This document shows, in pieces, positions 39,201 through 47,802 of a DNA stretch of 64,000 nucleotides. Position numbers and translations under genes: made by a program. The number at the start of each line of letters is the position of its first letter. Position 1 is the first letter of the stretch. The DNA lies in contig NZ_JH921517.1 in assembly GCF_000299035.1 (NCBI RefSeq), positions 733,317-797,316 on the forward strand, in the 5' to 3' direction. This stretch comes from Bacillus bingmayongensis. Lineage in GTDB: Bacteria > Bacillota > Bacilli > Bacillales > Bacillaceae_G. The notes under the pieces were generated by a model. The model worked only from the letters and a program-made list of their open reading frames with translations. It was not told the origin of the DNA and did not search any database.

Positions 39201-40592
39201 GTGGCAAATAAAGAACTAAAAAGGGGATTGGAAGCGCGTCATATTCAGATGATTGCTTTAGGCGGTACAATTGGTGTTGGTTTATTTATGGGTTCAGCCA
39301 GCACGATTCAATGGACAGGCCCGTCAGTAATGCTTGCTTATGCAATCGCAGGTATTTTTATATTTTTCATTATGCGTGCGATGGGAGAAATGTTGTATGT
39401 AGAGCCAGGAACAGGTTCATTTGCGACATTTGGCCATAAGTATATACATCCATTAGCAGGGTATATGACGGCATGGAGTAACTGGTTCCAGTGGGTAATC
39501 GTCGGAATGTCAGAAATTATAGCGGTTGGGGCATATATGCAGTATTGGTTCCCGGATCTGCCTGCTTGGGTGCCAGGTATTATCACAATGGTGATTCTTG
39601 GTGCGGCGAACTTAATTTCTGTTAAATCATTTGGTGAATTTGAATTTTGGTTTGCAATGATTAAGATCGTTACCATTGTGTTAATGATTATTGCGGGATT
39701 TGGGCTTATTTTCTTCGGATTTGGTAACGGAGGGAATGCAATCGGTTTATCTAACCTTTGGGAAAATGGCGGCTTCTTTACGGGCGGCTGGTCAGGATTC
39801 TTCTTTGCTCTATCACTAGTTGTTGGAGCTTACCAAGGTGTTGAATTAATTGGGATTACAGCTGGTGAAGCAAAAGATCCGAAGAAAACGTTAACGAAAG
39901 CAATTCAAAGTACGATTTGGCGTATTTTAATCTTCTATATTGGTGCAATTTTTGTTATTGTAACTGTTTACCCTTGGGATCAACTAAATTCGATTGGAAG
40001 CCCGTTTGTAGCAACTTTTGCGAAAGTTGGGATTACAGCAGCAGCTGGCCTGATTAACTTTGTCGTAATTACAGCTGCAATGTCTGGCTGTAACAGTGGT
40101 ATTTACAGTGCGGGACGTATGCTTTATACATTAGGAATAAATGGACAAGCACCAAAATACTTCGCAAAAATTTCGCGTAACGGTGTGCCTTTATTTGGTA
40201 CGATTGGTGTGTTAGTTGGTTTAGCGATTGGCGTTATTTTAAGTTATATTGCACCGAAAAACTTATTCGTGTATGTATACAGTGCAAGTGTACTTCCTGG
40301 TATGGTTCCGTGGTTTGTCATTCTGATTAGTCAAATTCGATTCAGAAAAGCAAAAGGAGCTGAAATGGAAAATCATCCGTTCAAAATGCCTTTTGCGCCT
40401 GTTACAAATTATTTAACGATTGTCTTTTTAATTATGGTATTAATTGGTATGTGGTTCAATGAAGATACACAAATCTCACTTATTGTAGGAATTATTTTCC
40501 TAGCGATCGTTGTCATTAGTTTTTATGTTTTTGGAATAGGGAAGCGTGTTCCAGTAGATGTTAAAAAAGAGAATGAAGTGGCTAACCGTTAA
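39201..40592 (+). CDS. AAT-family amino acid permease
   Basis: This is an APC-superfamily proton symporter of 463 residues with twelve predicted membrane helices. The start region [20 protein letters not shown] and TGVG-type helix 1 mark the AAT family (AapA, YtnA, ProY, GabP). The substrate cannot be fixed from sequence; D-alanine/D-serine/glycine or proline are the closest options I can suggest. GTG 39201 follows GAGGAGGAAATG. It stands alone, with its own terminator. Confidence 0.85.
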   Translation: MANKELKRGLEARHIQMIALGGTIGVGLFMGSASTIQWTGPSVMLAYAIAGIFIFFIMRAMGEMLYVEPGTGSFATFGHKYIHPLAGYMTAWSNWFQWVIVGMSEIIAVGAYMQYWFPDLPAWVPGIITMVILGAANLISVKSFGEFEFWFAMIKIVTIVLMIIAGFGLIFFGFGNGGNAIGLSNLWENGGFFTGGWSGFFFALSLVVGAYQGVELIGITAGEAKDPKKTLTKAIQSTIWRILIFYIGAIFVIVTVYPWDQLNSIGSPFVATFAKVGITAAAGLINFVVITAAMSGCNSGIYSAGRMLYTLGINGQAPKYFAKISRNGVPLFGTIGVLVGLAIGVILSYIAPKNLFVYVYSASVLPGMVPWFVILISQIRFRKAKGAEMENHPFKMPFAPVTNYLTIVFLIMVLIGMWFNEDTQISLIVGIIFLAIVVISFYVFGIGKRVPVDVKKENEVANR

Positions 40593-40685
40593 TTCGCTTT
40601 GATTGGTTAACATTTTTCTAATTAATAATTTTAAAAATTTTTGATGTAGGTATAAAGAAGCCCAAATGTATCAGAGAGCTAATAT

Positions 40686-40733
40686 AAAGCAAACAACCGA
40701 TGAGAAAGACTCAGTAGGTTGTTTGCTTTTTTG
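40686..40733 (+). terminator. Terminator of the AAT permease
   Basis: AAAGCAAACAACC and GGTTGTTTGCTTT form a perfect long stem with a T run. Confidence 0.92.
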
Positions 40734-40992
40734 TTGGTATTGTTCTTTTTAATAACTTCAAAAGGAAGTTTACATTTCTTTTTTACTTTTTAGTGGTAGT
40801 AATTCCTTAGAATCCCTATTTTATACTCGTAAAGTGGATGGTCCTTTTTAAATAAATATCCCTTATTATAAAAGAGAAAGATAGTATTCTTTAAGTATCT
40901 CGGTTATGTTCTCATCCGGAAAAATATAAACTTTTAAGTTGAACGATTAGATTTTCTGTTCGAATAGACGGTTTTTAGAGAGGGGGAAGCCA
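40734..40992. other. Upstream region of the small membrane protein
   Basis: A/T-rich, with no recognisable promoter pair or structure that I can defend. Confidence 0.4.
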
Positions 40993-41187
40993 ATGAAATT
41001 TGCAATTTCGTTAGTCGTTATTATTGTAATTGTATCACTCTTGGGAACGGTACTAGTGGCAAGAAACGTGGAGGAAAAATACGGTCAGTCTACGAAGCAA
41101 AATGTGACGAACTTGTCTGCTATTTATATCGTCCTTCTTTTAAGCCTTCTCGTAGGAGTTACGTGGTATGCGGTTGTCGTTTTGTAG
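40993..41187 (+). CDS. Small two-helix membrane protein
   Basis: This 64-residue protein has two membrane helices (FAISLVVIIVIVSLLGTVLV and AIYIVLLLSLLVGVTWYAVV) joined by a charged loop of about 22 residues (RNVEEKYGQSTKQNV). It has no recognised family. GAGAGGGGGAAGCC is a very good ribosome site, so it is probably translated. No partner gene is adjacent. Confidence 0.68.
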   Translation: MKFAISLVVIIVIVSLLGTVLVARNVEEKYGQSTKQNVTNLSAIYIVLLLSLLVGVTWYAVVVL

Positions 41188-41558
41188 TTTTTCTATTTTC
41201 GATAAGTAGATAGTCTAAATTATAATAGTTGGAATGGTTATTTCTTAGCACTATTCTTTGTTATAAGGATGGAAAGATTATATTATCTTTTAACGAAAAG
41301 AAGTTCCATTCCTCAAGTATGTGGGTGTGGTAGAAGAAGGGGTTTATATGTCTGTTTAGTTACTACTATTCACATTGTAGAATGAGTGAATATCTTCATA
41401 ACTAGGAATGAATAGGGAAAACTATATGAACCCCAAACAGGAAATACTTTCAAACTAACTTACTTACAGAAGTATTTAGTATATAACAAGCAGAGGTTAA
41501 CGCTTGAACTTTATTTCAATTAGTAAAAAACCTGCTGATAAGGGGAAGAGGGAATGAG
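41188..41558. other. Region upstream of the MocR gene
   Basis: No ORF or clear terminator. MocR regulators often control a divergent gene, but here the upstream gene points the same way, so the target is not obvious. Confidence 0.4.
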
Positions 41559-42992
41559 ATGGAATGGAGACCCAATCGTGCAGACAAGACGCCGATCTAC
41601 AAACAAATTGCTGACTATATAGAACGGGGGATTTCTTCAGGAGAGTTTTCTTCAGATAGTATGTTACCTTCGGAACGTACTTTGGCGAAAGAGTTGCAAG
41701 TGAACCGCAGTACGATAGTAGCAGCATATGAGGAACTAAAATCACTTGGGGTAGTAGAGCGAAAAAAAGGAAGTGGAACGCGTGTAAACACAGATATATG
41801 GGGGATATCGTGTAAACGTATTCCAAATTGGGGTAGGTATGTAGAAGATGGTTCATTTCTCCCGAATTTGCCATTGGTTCAACAAATTCGAGCGGAAACG
41901 CAAAAGGATGATTTGATTAATTTGGCTAGTGGTGAATTGTCACCAGACTTGTTTCCAACTGATCAGTTTCGTACAATTCTCTCAGAACAAACATTTATAG
42001 GAAATTTAGGCTATGATCATCCACAAGGAAATGAAATGTTAAGGAAAACAATTTCTTCACATGTTGATAAATATAAAAACATAGATGTTAATCCGCATTC
42101 TATTTTAATTACATCAGGAGCTCAACAAGCGCTTAACCTTATCGTTCAATGCTTGCTTAAGCCGGGAGATGCGATTGCGATTGAAGATCCATCTTATTGT
42201 TTTTCGCTTCCAATGTTTAAATCTGCTGGGCTAAAAATATTTCATTTACCAGTGGATCAACATGGCATGAATCCAGATGATTTGATAGATTTACACAGAA
42301 AGCACCGAATTCGAATGGTATTTCTAAATCCAGATTATCAAAATCCAACTGGAACGATCCTTTCATTGTCTCGTCGTAAAAAGATTTTGGGATTGTCATC
42401 TGAATTTGGTATACCAATTGTGGAAGATGATCCTTATAGCTTAACTTCTTTCAATGGAGAAGTAAATCAAACTTTAAAATCCATGGATACGAATGGAAAT
42501 GTTCTATATATTAGTTCATTATCGAAAATCGTAGCATCTGGATTGCGAATTGGGTGGATTATTGGTCCCCCTCGGGTCATTGAACGTTTAGCAGATGCAA
42601 AGCAGCAAGTAGATTTTGGACATAGTGTCTTTCCTCAATGGGTAGCAAATCAATTTTTAGAATCAGAAAATTTTCATGCACATATCTCTATGCTTCGTAA
42701 ACAACTCAAACAGAGAAGGAATCAATTAATTACAAGTCTTGGTGAACTCTTAGGTGATCGAGTTGATTTTCTTGTTCCAGAGGGTGGAATTCATTTATGG
42801 TGTAAAGTGCAGGAGTCAGTTCATGAATATGATTTATTAGGAAGAGCTATACAAAATGGTGTAGCTTTTCTTCCAGGAAGTGTTTTGGGATCAAAAAAAA
42901 ATTATGTACGCTTTACTTTTGGAAGAGAGAATACAAACCATATTGAAGTAGGGATTACAAGATTTGCGGAGACTCTAAACAGCATCCGATGA
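41559..42992 (+). CDS. MocR-type regulator (GntR winged helix plus aminotransferase fold)
   Basis: This is a 477-residue fusion. Residues 1-75 are a GntR winged helix (MLPSERTLAKELQVNRSTIV). The remainder is a fold-type I aminotransferase domain with the PLP lysine in SSLSKIVASGLRIGW, and NPDYQNPTGT and EDDPYS motifs. Such proteins sense PLP or an amino-compound adduct, as in PdxR and GabR. The target is unknown here, because no pdx, gab or similar gene is adjacent. The next gene, yfmQ-like, is 53 bases downstream. Confidence 0.88.
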   Translation: MEWRPNRADKTPIYKQIADYIERGISSGEFSSDSMLPSERTLAKELQVNRSTIVAAYEELKSLGVVERKKGSGTRVNTDIWGISCKRIPNWGRYVEDGSFLPNLPLVQQIRAETQKDDLINLASGELSPDLFPTDQFRTILSEQTFIGNLGYDHPQGNEMLRKTISSHVDKYKNIDVNPHSILITSGAQQALNLIVQCLLKPGDAIAIEDPSYCFSLPMFKSAGLKIFHLPVDQHGMNPDDLIDLHRKHRIRMVFLNPDYQNPTGTILSLSRRKKILGLSSEFGIPIVEDDPYSLTSFNGEVNQTLKSMDTNGNVLYISSLSKIVASGLRIGWIIGPPRVIERLADAKQQVDFGHSVFPQWVANQFLESENFHAHISMLRKQLKQRRNQLITSLGELLGDRVDFLVPEGGIHLWCKVQESVHEYDLLGRAIQNGVAFLPGSVLGSKKNYVRFTFGRENTNHIEVGITRFAETLNSIR

Positions 42993-43045
42993 AAATATGA
43001 GTCATGTAATAACAGGAATTTAGCATGTAACGGAGGTGATAAAAT

Positions 43046-43468
43046 ATGACGACCTGGTTTATAGTTATGTTATTTCTTTTCGGTGGCCTAAAAATATTAG
43101 TGTCGAGCCTTCCAACCTCTGTTGTGGAATCTTTTATCAGTAGATTTGAATTGCATCCACAACTTAATGGTGAGGCTGTCACCGTAACAATTGACGGCAA
43201 CCGATTAGAAGGTGAAGATAAACTTCAAATTATTGATTACTTTAACGAAGCAATATTTTTAGAGAAATATTATTTTCCACCAGAGGGCAGTGGCACTCCA
43301 GTGATCATTGATACGAAGAGGGGGAAAAACGATATTAGATTTTTGGTTTATAGTTATAACGATCATGTTGATGTAGTTAAACAATATAAGAAGAAAGTAG
43401 TTGCGTATAGTTTGCGTTCCAAAAGTCTTCAAAACCGTTCTATGTTAGTAGTGGGAGATGTAGTTTAA
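43046..43468 (+). CDS. YfmQ family protein
   Basis: This 140-residue protein has one N-terminal membrane helix (WFIVMLFLFGGLKILVSSL) and an alpha/beta external or cytosolic domain (AVTVTIDGNRLEGEDKLQII). It matches the Bacillus YfmQ family, of unknown function. CGGAGGTGATAAAAT is an excellent ribosome site. It is followed by a bidirectional terminator shared with the convergent regulator gene. Confidence 0.82.
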   Translation: MTTWFIVMLFLFGGLKILVSSLPTSVVESFISRFELHPQLNGEAVTVTIDGNRLEGEDKLQIIDYFNEAIFLEKYYFPPEGSGTPVIIDTKRGKNDIRFLVYSYNDHVDVVKQYKKKVVAYSLRSKSLQNRSMLVVGDVV

Positions 43469-43521
43469 CGGATTGTCAAAGGGACAGTCTAAAATCCATT
43501 ACAAAGACGAATCATAAAGAG

Positions 43522-43553
43522 AAGGAGCAATTGGAATGAGTTGCTCCTTTTTG
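43522..43553. terminator. Bidirectional terminator
   Basis: AAGGAGCAA and TTGCTCCTT form a perfect stem with T on the plus side and A on the other. It serves the convergent yfmQ-like and Crp-family genes. Confidence 0.85.
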
Positions 43554-43576
43554 AAATGCAACTTAGTATAACGATA

Positions 43577-44266
43577 TTATTCGTATTTTAAACCATTAGA
43601 AAGTCGTTCAATAGTTTCCCAGTCATTAACGATAATTTGTTTGTGTTCTTTGCGAATTGTATCCGTTTCACTTAATTTTTCAATGACACGATTTAAGTGC
43701 CGAGTGGTAGTGCCGATGAGCGAGGCGATTTCATGATGATCTGTAGTGCGAATTTCTCTTCCGAATAGGTTGGAAGTATTCTTTATTGTACATAAATAGC
43801 TAGCAAAACGTGTTTCTACTGAAGCTAGTAAATTGATACGTGAAGCAGTGGTACATGTTTGGAGTTTGTAGGTCACATGGTGTAAAAGCTCTTGTAAAAA
43901 AGCAACGTCATGTAAAAGTGTATTTTGAACATAATGTTTATGAATAACAATAAAATCTGTTTCTTCCTCGGTACTTACATGGGATTGGATATCTACATTT
44001 TGAATGAGTTCAATATCACCCATGATGGAAACGGCAGAACAAAATCGAAGTAGCAATGCTTTTCCTGTAATAACGCTCGTAGTTATTTTCGTACGCCCAG
44101 ACATTTGAATATATAAGCCGTCAATCGATTCTCCCTCGCGTAGTACGACTTCTCTTGCATTGTACCTTTGAATTTGAAATGGATGATGGAGATTAGTAAA
44201 AAGTTTTTGTACATGCTCGTTCTTTAAATAAGTTGCTAGTAATAACTCGTCTTCAATTTTTTTCAT
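43577..44266 (-). CDS. Crp/Fnr-family regulator, YeiL type
   Basis: This is a 229-residue regulator. A cyclic-nucleotide-binding-like beta-roll lies at about residues 20-125 (VVLREGESIDGLYIQMSGRT), a dimer helix follows, and an HTH_Crp domain ends it (HHEIASLIGTTTRHLNRVIE). The start at 44266 follows AAAGGGGAAT; the longer frame from 44302 lacks a ribosome site. It is divergent from a HAD phosphatase gene, an arrangement that suggests shared control. The ligand is unknown, and no Cys cluster of the Fnr type is seen at the N-terminus. Confidence 0.85.
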   Translation of the reverse strand: MKKIEDELLLATYLKNEHVQKLFTNLHHPFQIQRYNAREVVLREGESIDGLYIQMSGRTKITTSVITGKALLLRFCSAVSIMGDIELIQNVDIQSHVSTEEETDFIVIHKHYVQNTLLHDVAFLQELLHHVTYKLQTCTTASRINLLASVETRFASYLCTIKNTSNLFGREIRTTDHHEIASLIGTTTRHLNRVIEKLSETDTIRKEHKQIIVNDWETIERLSNGLKYE

Positions 44267-44283
44267 AATTATTCCCCTTTTTC

Positions 44284-44295
44284 GGACATCTGTCC
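44284..44295. promoter_or_regulatory. Small palindrome GGACATCTGTCC
   Basis: GGACA and TGTCC arms with a two-base centre lie 18 bases upstream of the regulator start and 52 bases upstream of the HAD gene. It is a candidate operator for the divergent pair. Confidence 0.35.
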
Positions 44296-44346
44296 TGTTC
44301 ATTATATAAGAATTCTTTTACATTAAAAAGAAAGGAGAAAGGGGCG

Positions 44347-45105
44347 ATGTATATGAATTTTATTTTTGATATTGATGGTACAATTTGTTTCAAAGGAAAA
44401 CCACTAACAGAAAGTATAGTGCAAGCATTAGATGTTTGTCATGCTAGAGGGCATGAAGTTGTATTTGCATCTGCTAGGCCAATTAGAGATTTACTACCAG
44501 TGCTACCAAGTCATATGCATCATTATTCCATGATTGGAGGGAATGGAGCATTTGTTGCAAAAGAAGGAAAATTTATTGAAGTTATGTCATTTGATGCTCA
44601 GACAATGAATGAGCTCCGTTCTTTAATTGATACATATCAGCTTAATTATTTAATTGATAGTCATTGGGATTATGCCTATACAGGTAGCGAAACCCATCCG
44701 ATTTATTGTAATATAGATCCTCATCAATTAGCTATGAATGTATCAATTGACTGTATCAAAGAGATGGTGAAGATTGTGCTATTTCCTGACGGTAATAAAG
44801 AAAGAGTAGTACAAACACTTAATGACCTTCCCGTTCAAATGTACGAACATCAAGAAGAGGGGATTATTGATATAAGTCCATTAGGTGTTCATAAATGGAA
44901 GGGATTGCAAAGACTAGGAATAGAAGAAGGGACATTCATTGCGTTTGGGAACGATGCAAATGATGTACCAATGTTTTTACATGCAAAAGAGGGAATTTGT
45001 ATTGGTGAGCATAGGATGTTACGATCTATTGCAACGATGAACTTACATAGCGACGAACAATGTATTATGAACAAAATTATTGAGTTATCGGAGATATATG
45101 CATAA
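44347..45105 (+). CDS. HAD-superfamily hydrolase, Cof type
   Basis: This is a sugar-phosphatase-like hydrolase of 252 residues. Motif I IFDIDGT, motif II VFASARP and motif IV FGNDANDVPMFLHA are intact, with a C2B cap between (residues 80-180). The substrate cannot be read from sequence. The start may be ATG 44347 or ATG 44353, both served by GGAGAAAGGGG. It is divergent from the YeiL-type regulator. Confidence 0.87.
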   Translation: MYMNFIFDIDGTICFKGKPLTESIVQALDVCHARGHEVVFASARPIRDLLPVLPSHMHHYSMIGGNGAFVAKEGKFIEVMSFDAQTMNELRSLIDTYQLNYLIDSHWDYAYTGSETHPIYCNIDPHQLAMNVSIDCIKEMVKIVLFPDGNKERVVQTLNDLPVQMYEHQEEGIIDISPLGVHKWKGLQRLGIEEGTFIAFGNDANDVPMFLHAKEGICIGEHRMLRSIATMNLHSDEQCIMNKIIELSEIYA

Positions 45106-45192
45106 TTTTGAACTGTAAATATACAAGAAGGTGTGTACATGCTGAGGGATACAAAAGGTTAGGAGTGAAGGGATTAAATATTAGATTTTTTA

Positions 45193-45243
45193 AGTAATTA
45201 GCACCTCGAGAAAGGGAAAAGAGGTGCTAATTACTATTTTTTA
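45193..45243 (+). terminator. Terminator of the HAD gene
   Basis: AGTAATTAGCACCTC and GAGGTGCTAATTACT form 15 perfect pairs, followed by ATTTTTTTAT. The T run is also the left target sequence of the bcr1-like element that follows. Confidence 0.9.
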
Positions 45244-45396
45244 TTTCGCATTAACGGGCGGCAAGCCCCACACCTCAAGATTCAGAGAGAAACAAGGAAG
45301 GTAGGTGGGGGAACAACTGCCCGTAAAAGCCCGATTGGTGAGGGTTGATAATCAATGGGGGATGAAGAAAACCCACTGATTAAAGTTTCACTTTAT
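45240..45396 (+). repeat. bcr1-like cereus-group repeat, copy 1
   Basis: This 157-base element is bounded by TTTAT at both ends (45240-45244, 45392-45396). It shares GCATTAAC near the left end, the core ACTGCCCGTAAAAGCCCGAT and the right end CACTGATTAAAGTTTCACTT with copy 2 at 58231-58387, in the same orientation. Size, TTTAT ends and dispersed non-coding nature match bcr1 of the B. cereus group. The name is from memory. The right TTTAT is also part of the VOC pseudogene next to it. Confidence 0.8.
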
Positions 45397-45540
45397 GAAG
45401 AAGGATTAGGCTTAAAACGGATAGGTGAGTTTCATAATCACGAAGGATAGGATGGAGTTATGTTTGGATTACCTGATGCAGAATATCATTTAGAGTTTAC
45501 AAGGGCATATAAACGGCAGTCCATGTTCAGCTCCAACACA
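45392..45540 (+). pseudogene. Truncated, inactivated copy of the VOC gene at 56970
   Basis: From TTTATGAAGAAGG on, the sequence is almost identical to 57034-57182 of the intact VOC gene. TAT has become TAG (45448-45450), and the alignment slips after TTTACAAG, giving a frameshift. The first 21 codons are missing. A bcr1-like element ends exactly at the TTTAT where the copy begins, so the element inserted in, or recombined at, this site. Confidence 0.88.
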
Positions 45541-45569
45541 ACTGTACGAATTCGAATTCAAGAAAAGTT

Positions 45570-45610
45570 AAACTACCTGTCCCTTAAAGAATATAGGGAA
45601 CAAGTAGTTT
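45570..45610 (+). terminator. Stem-loop with two nested arms
   Basis: AAACTAC/GTAGTTT encloses TCCCT/AGGGA around TAAAGAATAT. No T run follows, so it may be a remnant terminator or other folded element. Confidence 0.45.
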
Positions 45611-45961
45611 AGGTGTTTTGATGTGTGTCCTATTTTCAAGGTTTACTTCAAAATACTATGCTTTTTGTTGTATAGGTTTGTAATTCGTTGATTGAAAAGA
45701 AAGGTTACAATAAAATGAATGGACTTAAAGAAAAATAGGAAGTAATCTTTTGAGCAGAAAATCCAGATGAAATACGCAGATTACTAATCTGATTATGTTT
45801 TGAAACGAAGTGAACTTGTTAGGATTTCCTATCGAACTGTTTTCTGAAACGTGCGCTTTTTAAAAGAATAAATCATCTATATCGGGATGAGTATATCTAA
45901 TTTTTGATAATCAATATGCATGTTATTTAGGTAGTTTATTGTGTATTATTGATGAGTGTTT
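45611..45961. other. Region without recognisable genes
   Basis: All frames are broken by stops. A stretch near 45715-45790 has codon-like composition and could be a decayed gene, but I cannot name it. Confidence 0.4.
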
Positions 45962-46711
45962 TTAACGGGGACAGACGGAAATAAAACATACGTCATCTAA
46001 ATCAACTTCTACGATTTTATTAGCAACTTTTATTTGTATTTTAGCTGGGGGTCTTAAATCATCATCAATATCTTCTTCCTGAACATCAATTAATATCCCT
46101 TGTATAGGTTCTTCCTCATGTTGCAGTCGAATTGTAATTTTCTTTCCAATAAAGCCTTGTAAGTAAAGTGATAAAGAAATACCAAAGAAAGTATTAATTA
46201 AAAGGGGATTTGCTGCTACTGTTTTTCCAAAATGTAATATTAAATTTTGCCGAATTGGTGGAGTAAAGTTAAATGGTAAAGGTTGAGGTATAGGATTTTG
46301 ATTACAATCTCGTTTCAATAAACAAAGTTGTAGATATGGAATCAGTACTTTTCCTTTTTTTTCGTTTGTTAACTCAATGAAATCTTTCCCTGCATTTGTT
46401 AAAGTTCCTATTAGTTTTTCCTGTGTAGTGTCACATGCAATAGTTGCTTGTACTTTTAAACCACGAAGTGTTAAAAGAAAAAGCTGTAAAGCTCTTGTGT
46501 TTTCTGGATCTCTTGGATTTGAAATAACATGGAGTAAGTTATTTGCTTCTTCAATGCACTCTTGTAATTGATTTAATTCTTCTTGTGGAAGTGAACTGTT
46601 AGGAGAAGGGAAGGCTGGTGGGGCATCCGGAAAGCAAGTAGATAATGGAGGACAGGGAGTGGTATTAAAATAAGTTGGAATCCAAATTGGGTTTGGGTTG
46701 TCCTTTTTCAT
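45962..46711 (-). CDS. Oxidase-cluster protein with two beta-rich modules
   Basis: This 249-residue soluble protein without a signal peptide has a Pro/Cys/Ser-rich N-terminus (residues 1-40). Module one (about 80-130) contains KVQATIACDTTQEKLIGTL, GKDFIEL and IPYLQL. Module two starts with LILHFGKTVA. Both modules are matched in the gene at 53996 (GRDFVVL, IPYTAI, LMLQFGKTVA), so the two are paralogues flanking the multicopper oxidase. GAAAGGAGCC precedes the start, and a sigma-K-like promoter lies upstream. Function unknown; a role in the spore surface oxidase complex is inferred. Confidence 0.72.
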   Translation of the reverse strand: MKKDNPNPIWIPTYFNTTPCPPLSTCFPDAPPAFPSPNSSLPQEELNQLQECIEEANNLLHVISNPRDPENTRALQLFLLTLRGLKVQATIACDTTQEKLIGTLTNAGKDFIELTNEKKGKVLIPYLQLCLLKRDCNQNPIPQPLPFNFTPPIRQNLILHFGKTVAANPLLINTFFGISLSLYLQGFIGKKITIRLQHEEEPIQGILIDVQEEDIDDDLRPPAKIQIKVANKIVEVDLDDVCFISVCPR

Positions 46712-46735
46712 TATTTGAAGGCTCCTTTCGTTTCA

Positions 46736-46764
46736 TAAAATATGACTAGTATAATAAATGCGGT
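46736..46764 (-). promoter_or_regulatory. Sigma-K-like promoter
   Basis: Read on the minus strand, ACC (46764-46762) lies 17 bases before CATATTTTA (46744-46736), which fits the sigma-K pattern AC / CATANNNTA. It would drive the gene at 46711 late in the mother cell. Confidence 0.55.
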
Positions 46765-46803
46765 TTTCATACTTTCTGTGCCATCATTCATCCCGTTGTA
46801 TAC

Positions 46804-46845
46804 GAAAAAAAGGCTATCACCTACTCTTTACAAGTGGGATAGCCT
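46804..46845 (-). terminator. Terminator of the two small oxidase-cluster genes
   Basis: On the minus strand AGGCTATCCCACTTG pairs imperfectly with the AGGTGATAGCCT side and runs into T. It closes the 47588-46852 gene pair. Confidence 0.8.
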
Positions 46846-46851
46846 GCTAAG

Positions 46852-47196
46852 TTAAACTCCTGGGATTTGCTGAATGTTTGGAATTTCAAATTTTCCATCT
46901 TCAATAAAGAACACTTCAATCTCGTCAATGTGTATACGAGCCGTCATATTATCAAATTCATTAATATGAGTTGCTTCAATTTTAATAAAGGCGTAATCTC
47001 CGTTTACTTCAACAATGGTACCGATAATCATAAAAGGAAATTGTGCAATAAGAATGAAAACCCGAGAACCGATGCGGTTATCAAATTCTTGTGTAACATT
47101 AGCACGGCGTAATTCATTAATTAAAGGATTGTTAACTGAACTTCTACACATCGGAGGAAGCGGCTTTTTCTCTTTAAGTTGATCTTGATTTTCCAT
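46852..47196 (-). CDS. Small oxidase-cluster protein, possible MnxE/MnxF-like subunit
   Basis: This is a 114-residue soluble protein. After a polar N-terminus the central part reads FDNRIGSRVFILIAQFPFMI, then GTIVEVNGDYAFIKIEA and ARIHIDEIEVFFIEDG. This alternation of strands suggests a small beta barrel. No signal peptide or Cys cluster is present. Size and company resemble MnxE/MnxF (about 11-12 kDa), which form the copper-binding scaffold of the MnxEFG complex, but I cannot align them from memory. The gene follows its partner after 20 bases. Confidence 0.6.
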   Translation of the reverse strand: MENQDQLKEKKPLPPMCRSSVNNPLINELRRANVTQEFDNRIGSRVFILIAQFPFMIIGTIVEVNGDYAFIKIEATHINEFDNMTARIHIDEIEVFFIEDGKFEIPNIQQIPGV

Positions 47197-47216
47197 TTTT
47201 TACACCACCTTTATTA

Positions 47217-47588
47217 TCATGGAATTGGAAAGCGAGTATTAGGGTCAAAAGGTAAGAAGAAGGCGATCATTTCAATTGCAAAATTGAGAGGTGTAGGAAA
47301 TTGGAAAAATGGTGCATTATTCATTTTAATGATGACAGGATAAAGTGTAATGAAACCATCTGTTACTCTTACAATTTTTCCAGTGAAAATAGGACGGAAT
47401 GTTTGCCCTAAAATATTTAACTGATCAGAACGTGTAGTTAATAAGATGTTTTTTCCTAATAAATCGACAAATACTTGGTTTTCAGGTAGAGTGGCTGTAT
47501 TTTCTAAAGGGATTTTTTTGCTTGGTGAACAACCTTCTGTTTCAGGTGGTCGTTTTTTATGTTGTTGCTTGGAAGTGTTTTTTGACAT
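47217..47588 (-). CDS. Small oxidase-cluster protein, possible MnxE/MnxF-like subunit
   Basis: This protein of about 123 residues has a basic, Lys-rich N-terminus (KNTSKQQHKKRPPETEG) and a beta-rich body (FVDLLGKNILLTTRSDQLNI, FTGKIVRVTDGFITLYPVII). It ends in Pro/Phe-rich sequence (FPTPLNFAIEMIAFFLPFDP). The start is uncertain: 47588, 47609 and 47621 are in frame and none has a clear ribosome site. It forms a pair with the 46852 gene. A structural or scaffold role beside the oxidase is inferred from context only. Confidence 0.58.
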   Translation of the reverse strand: MSKNTSKQQHKKRPPETEGCSPSKKIPLENTATLPENQVFVDLLGKNILLTTRSDQLNILGQTFRPIFTGKIVRVTDGFITLYPVIIKMNNAPFFQFPTPLNFAIEMIAFFLPFDPNTRFPIP

Positions 47589-47761
47589 ACGTATAGCGTG
47601 AAATCTCATGGTATGTACCAAGAGAAAATACGCATATACCCCCTTTCATTATGGATTTTTACTACCAATCTATTATTATGCAGGAGTTTATACTTTTATT
47701 TTGGGGAAAGAAAAAATTTCCTTTTTTTATTTTTGATATGTGTCTTTTTCATTCTCTTTTT

Positions 47762-47770
47762 CATAAGCTA
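47762..47770 (+). promoter_or_regulatory. Sigma-K -10-like element
   Basis: CATAAGCTA fits CATANNNTA, 32 bases before the start of the 47803 gene. No AC dinucleotide lies at the expected -35 distance, so only the -10 half is supported. Confidence 0.4.
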
Positions 47771-47802
47771 AGAAGAGAATGAGTCAAAGGAGAGGTTGTC
47801 TT

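Noticed and set aside
45715-45790. Codon-like stretch after the VOC pseudogene
   Set aside because: Broken by several stops in every frame and not recognisable; only mentioned as possible decay.
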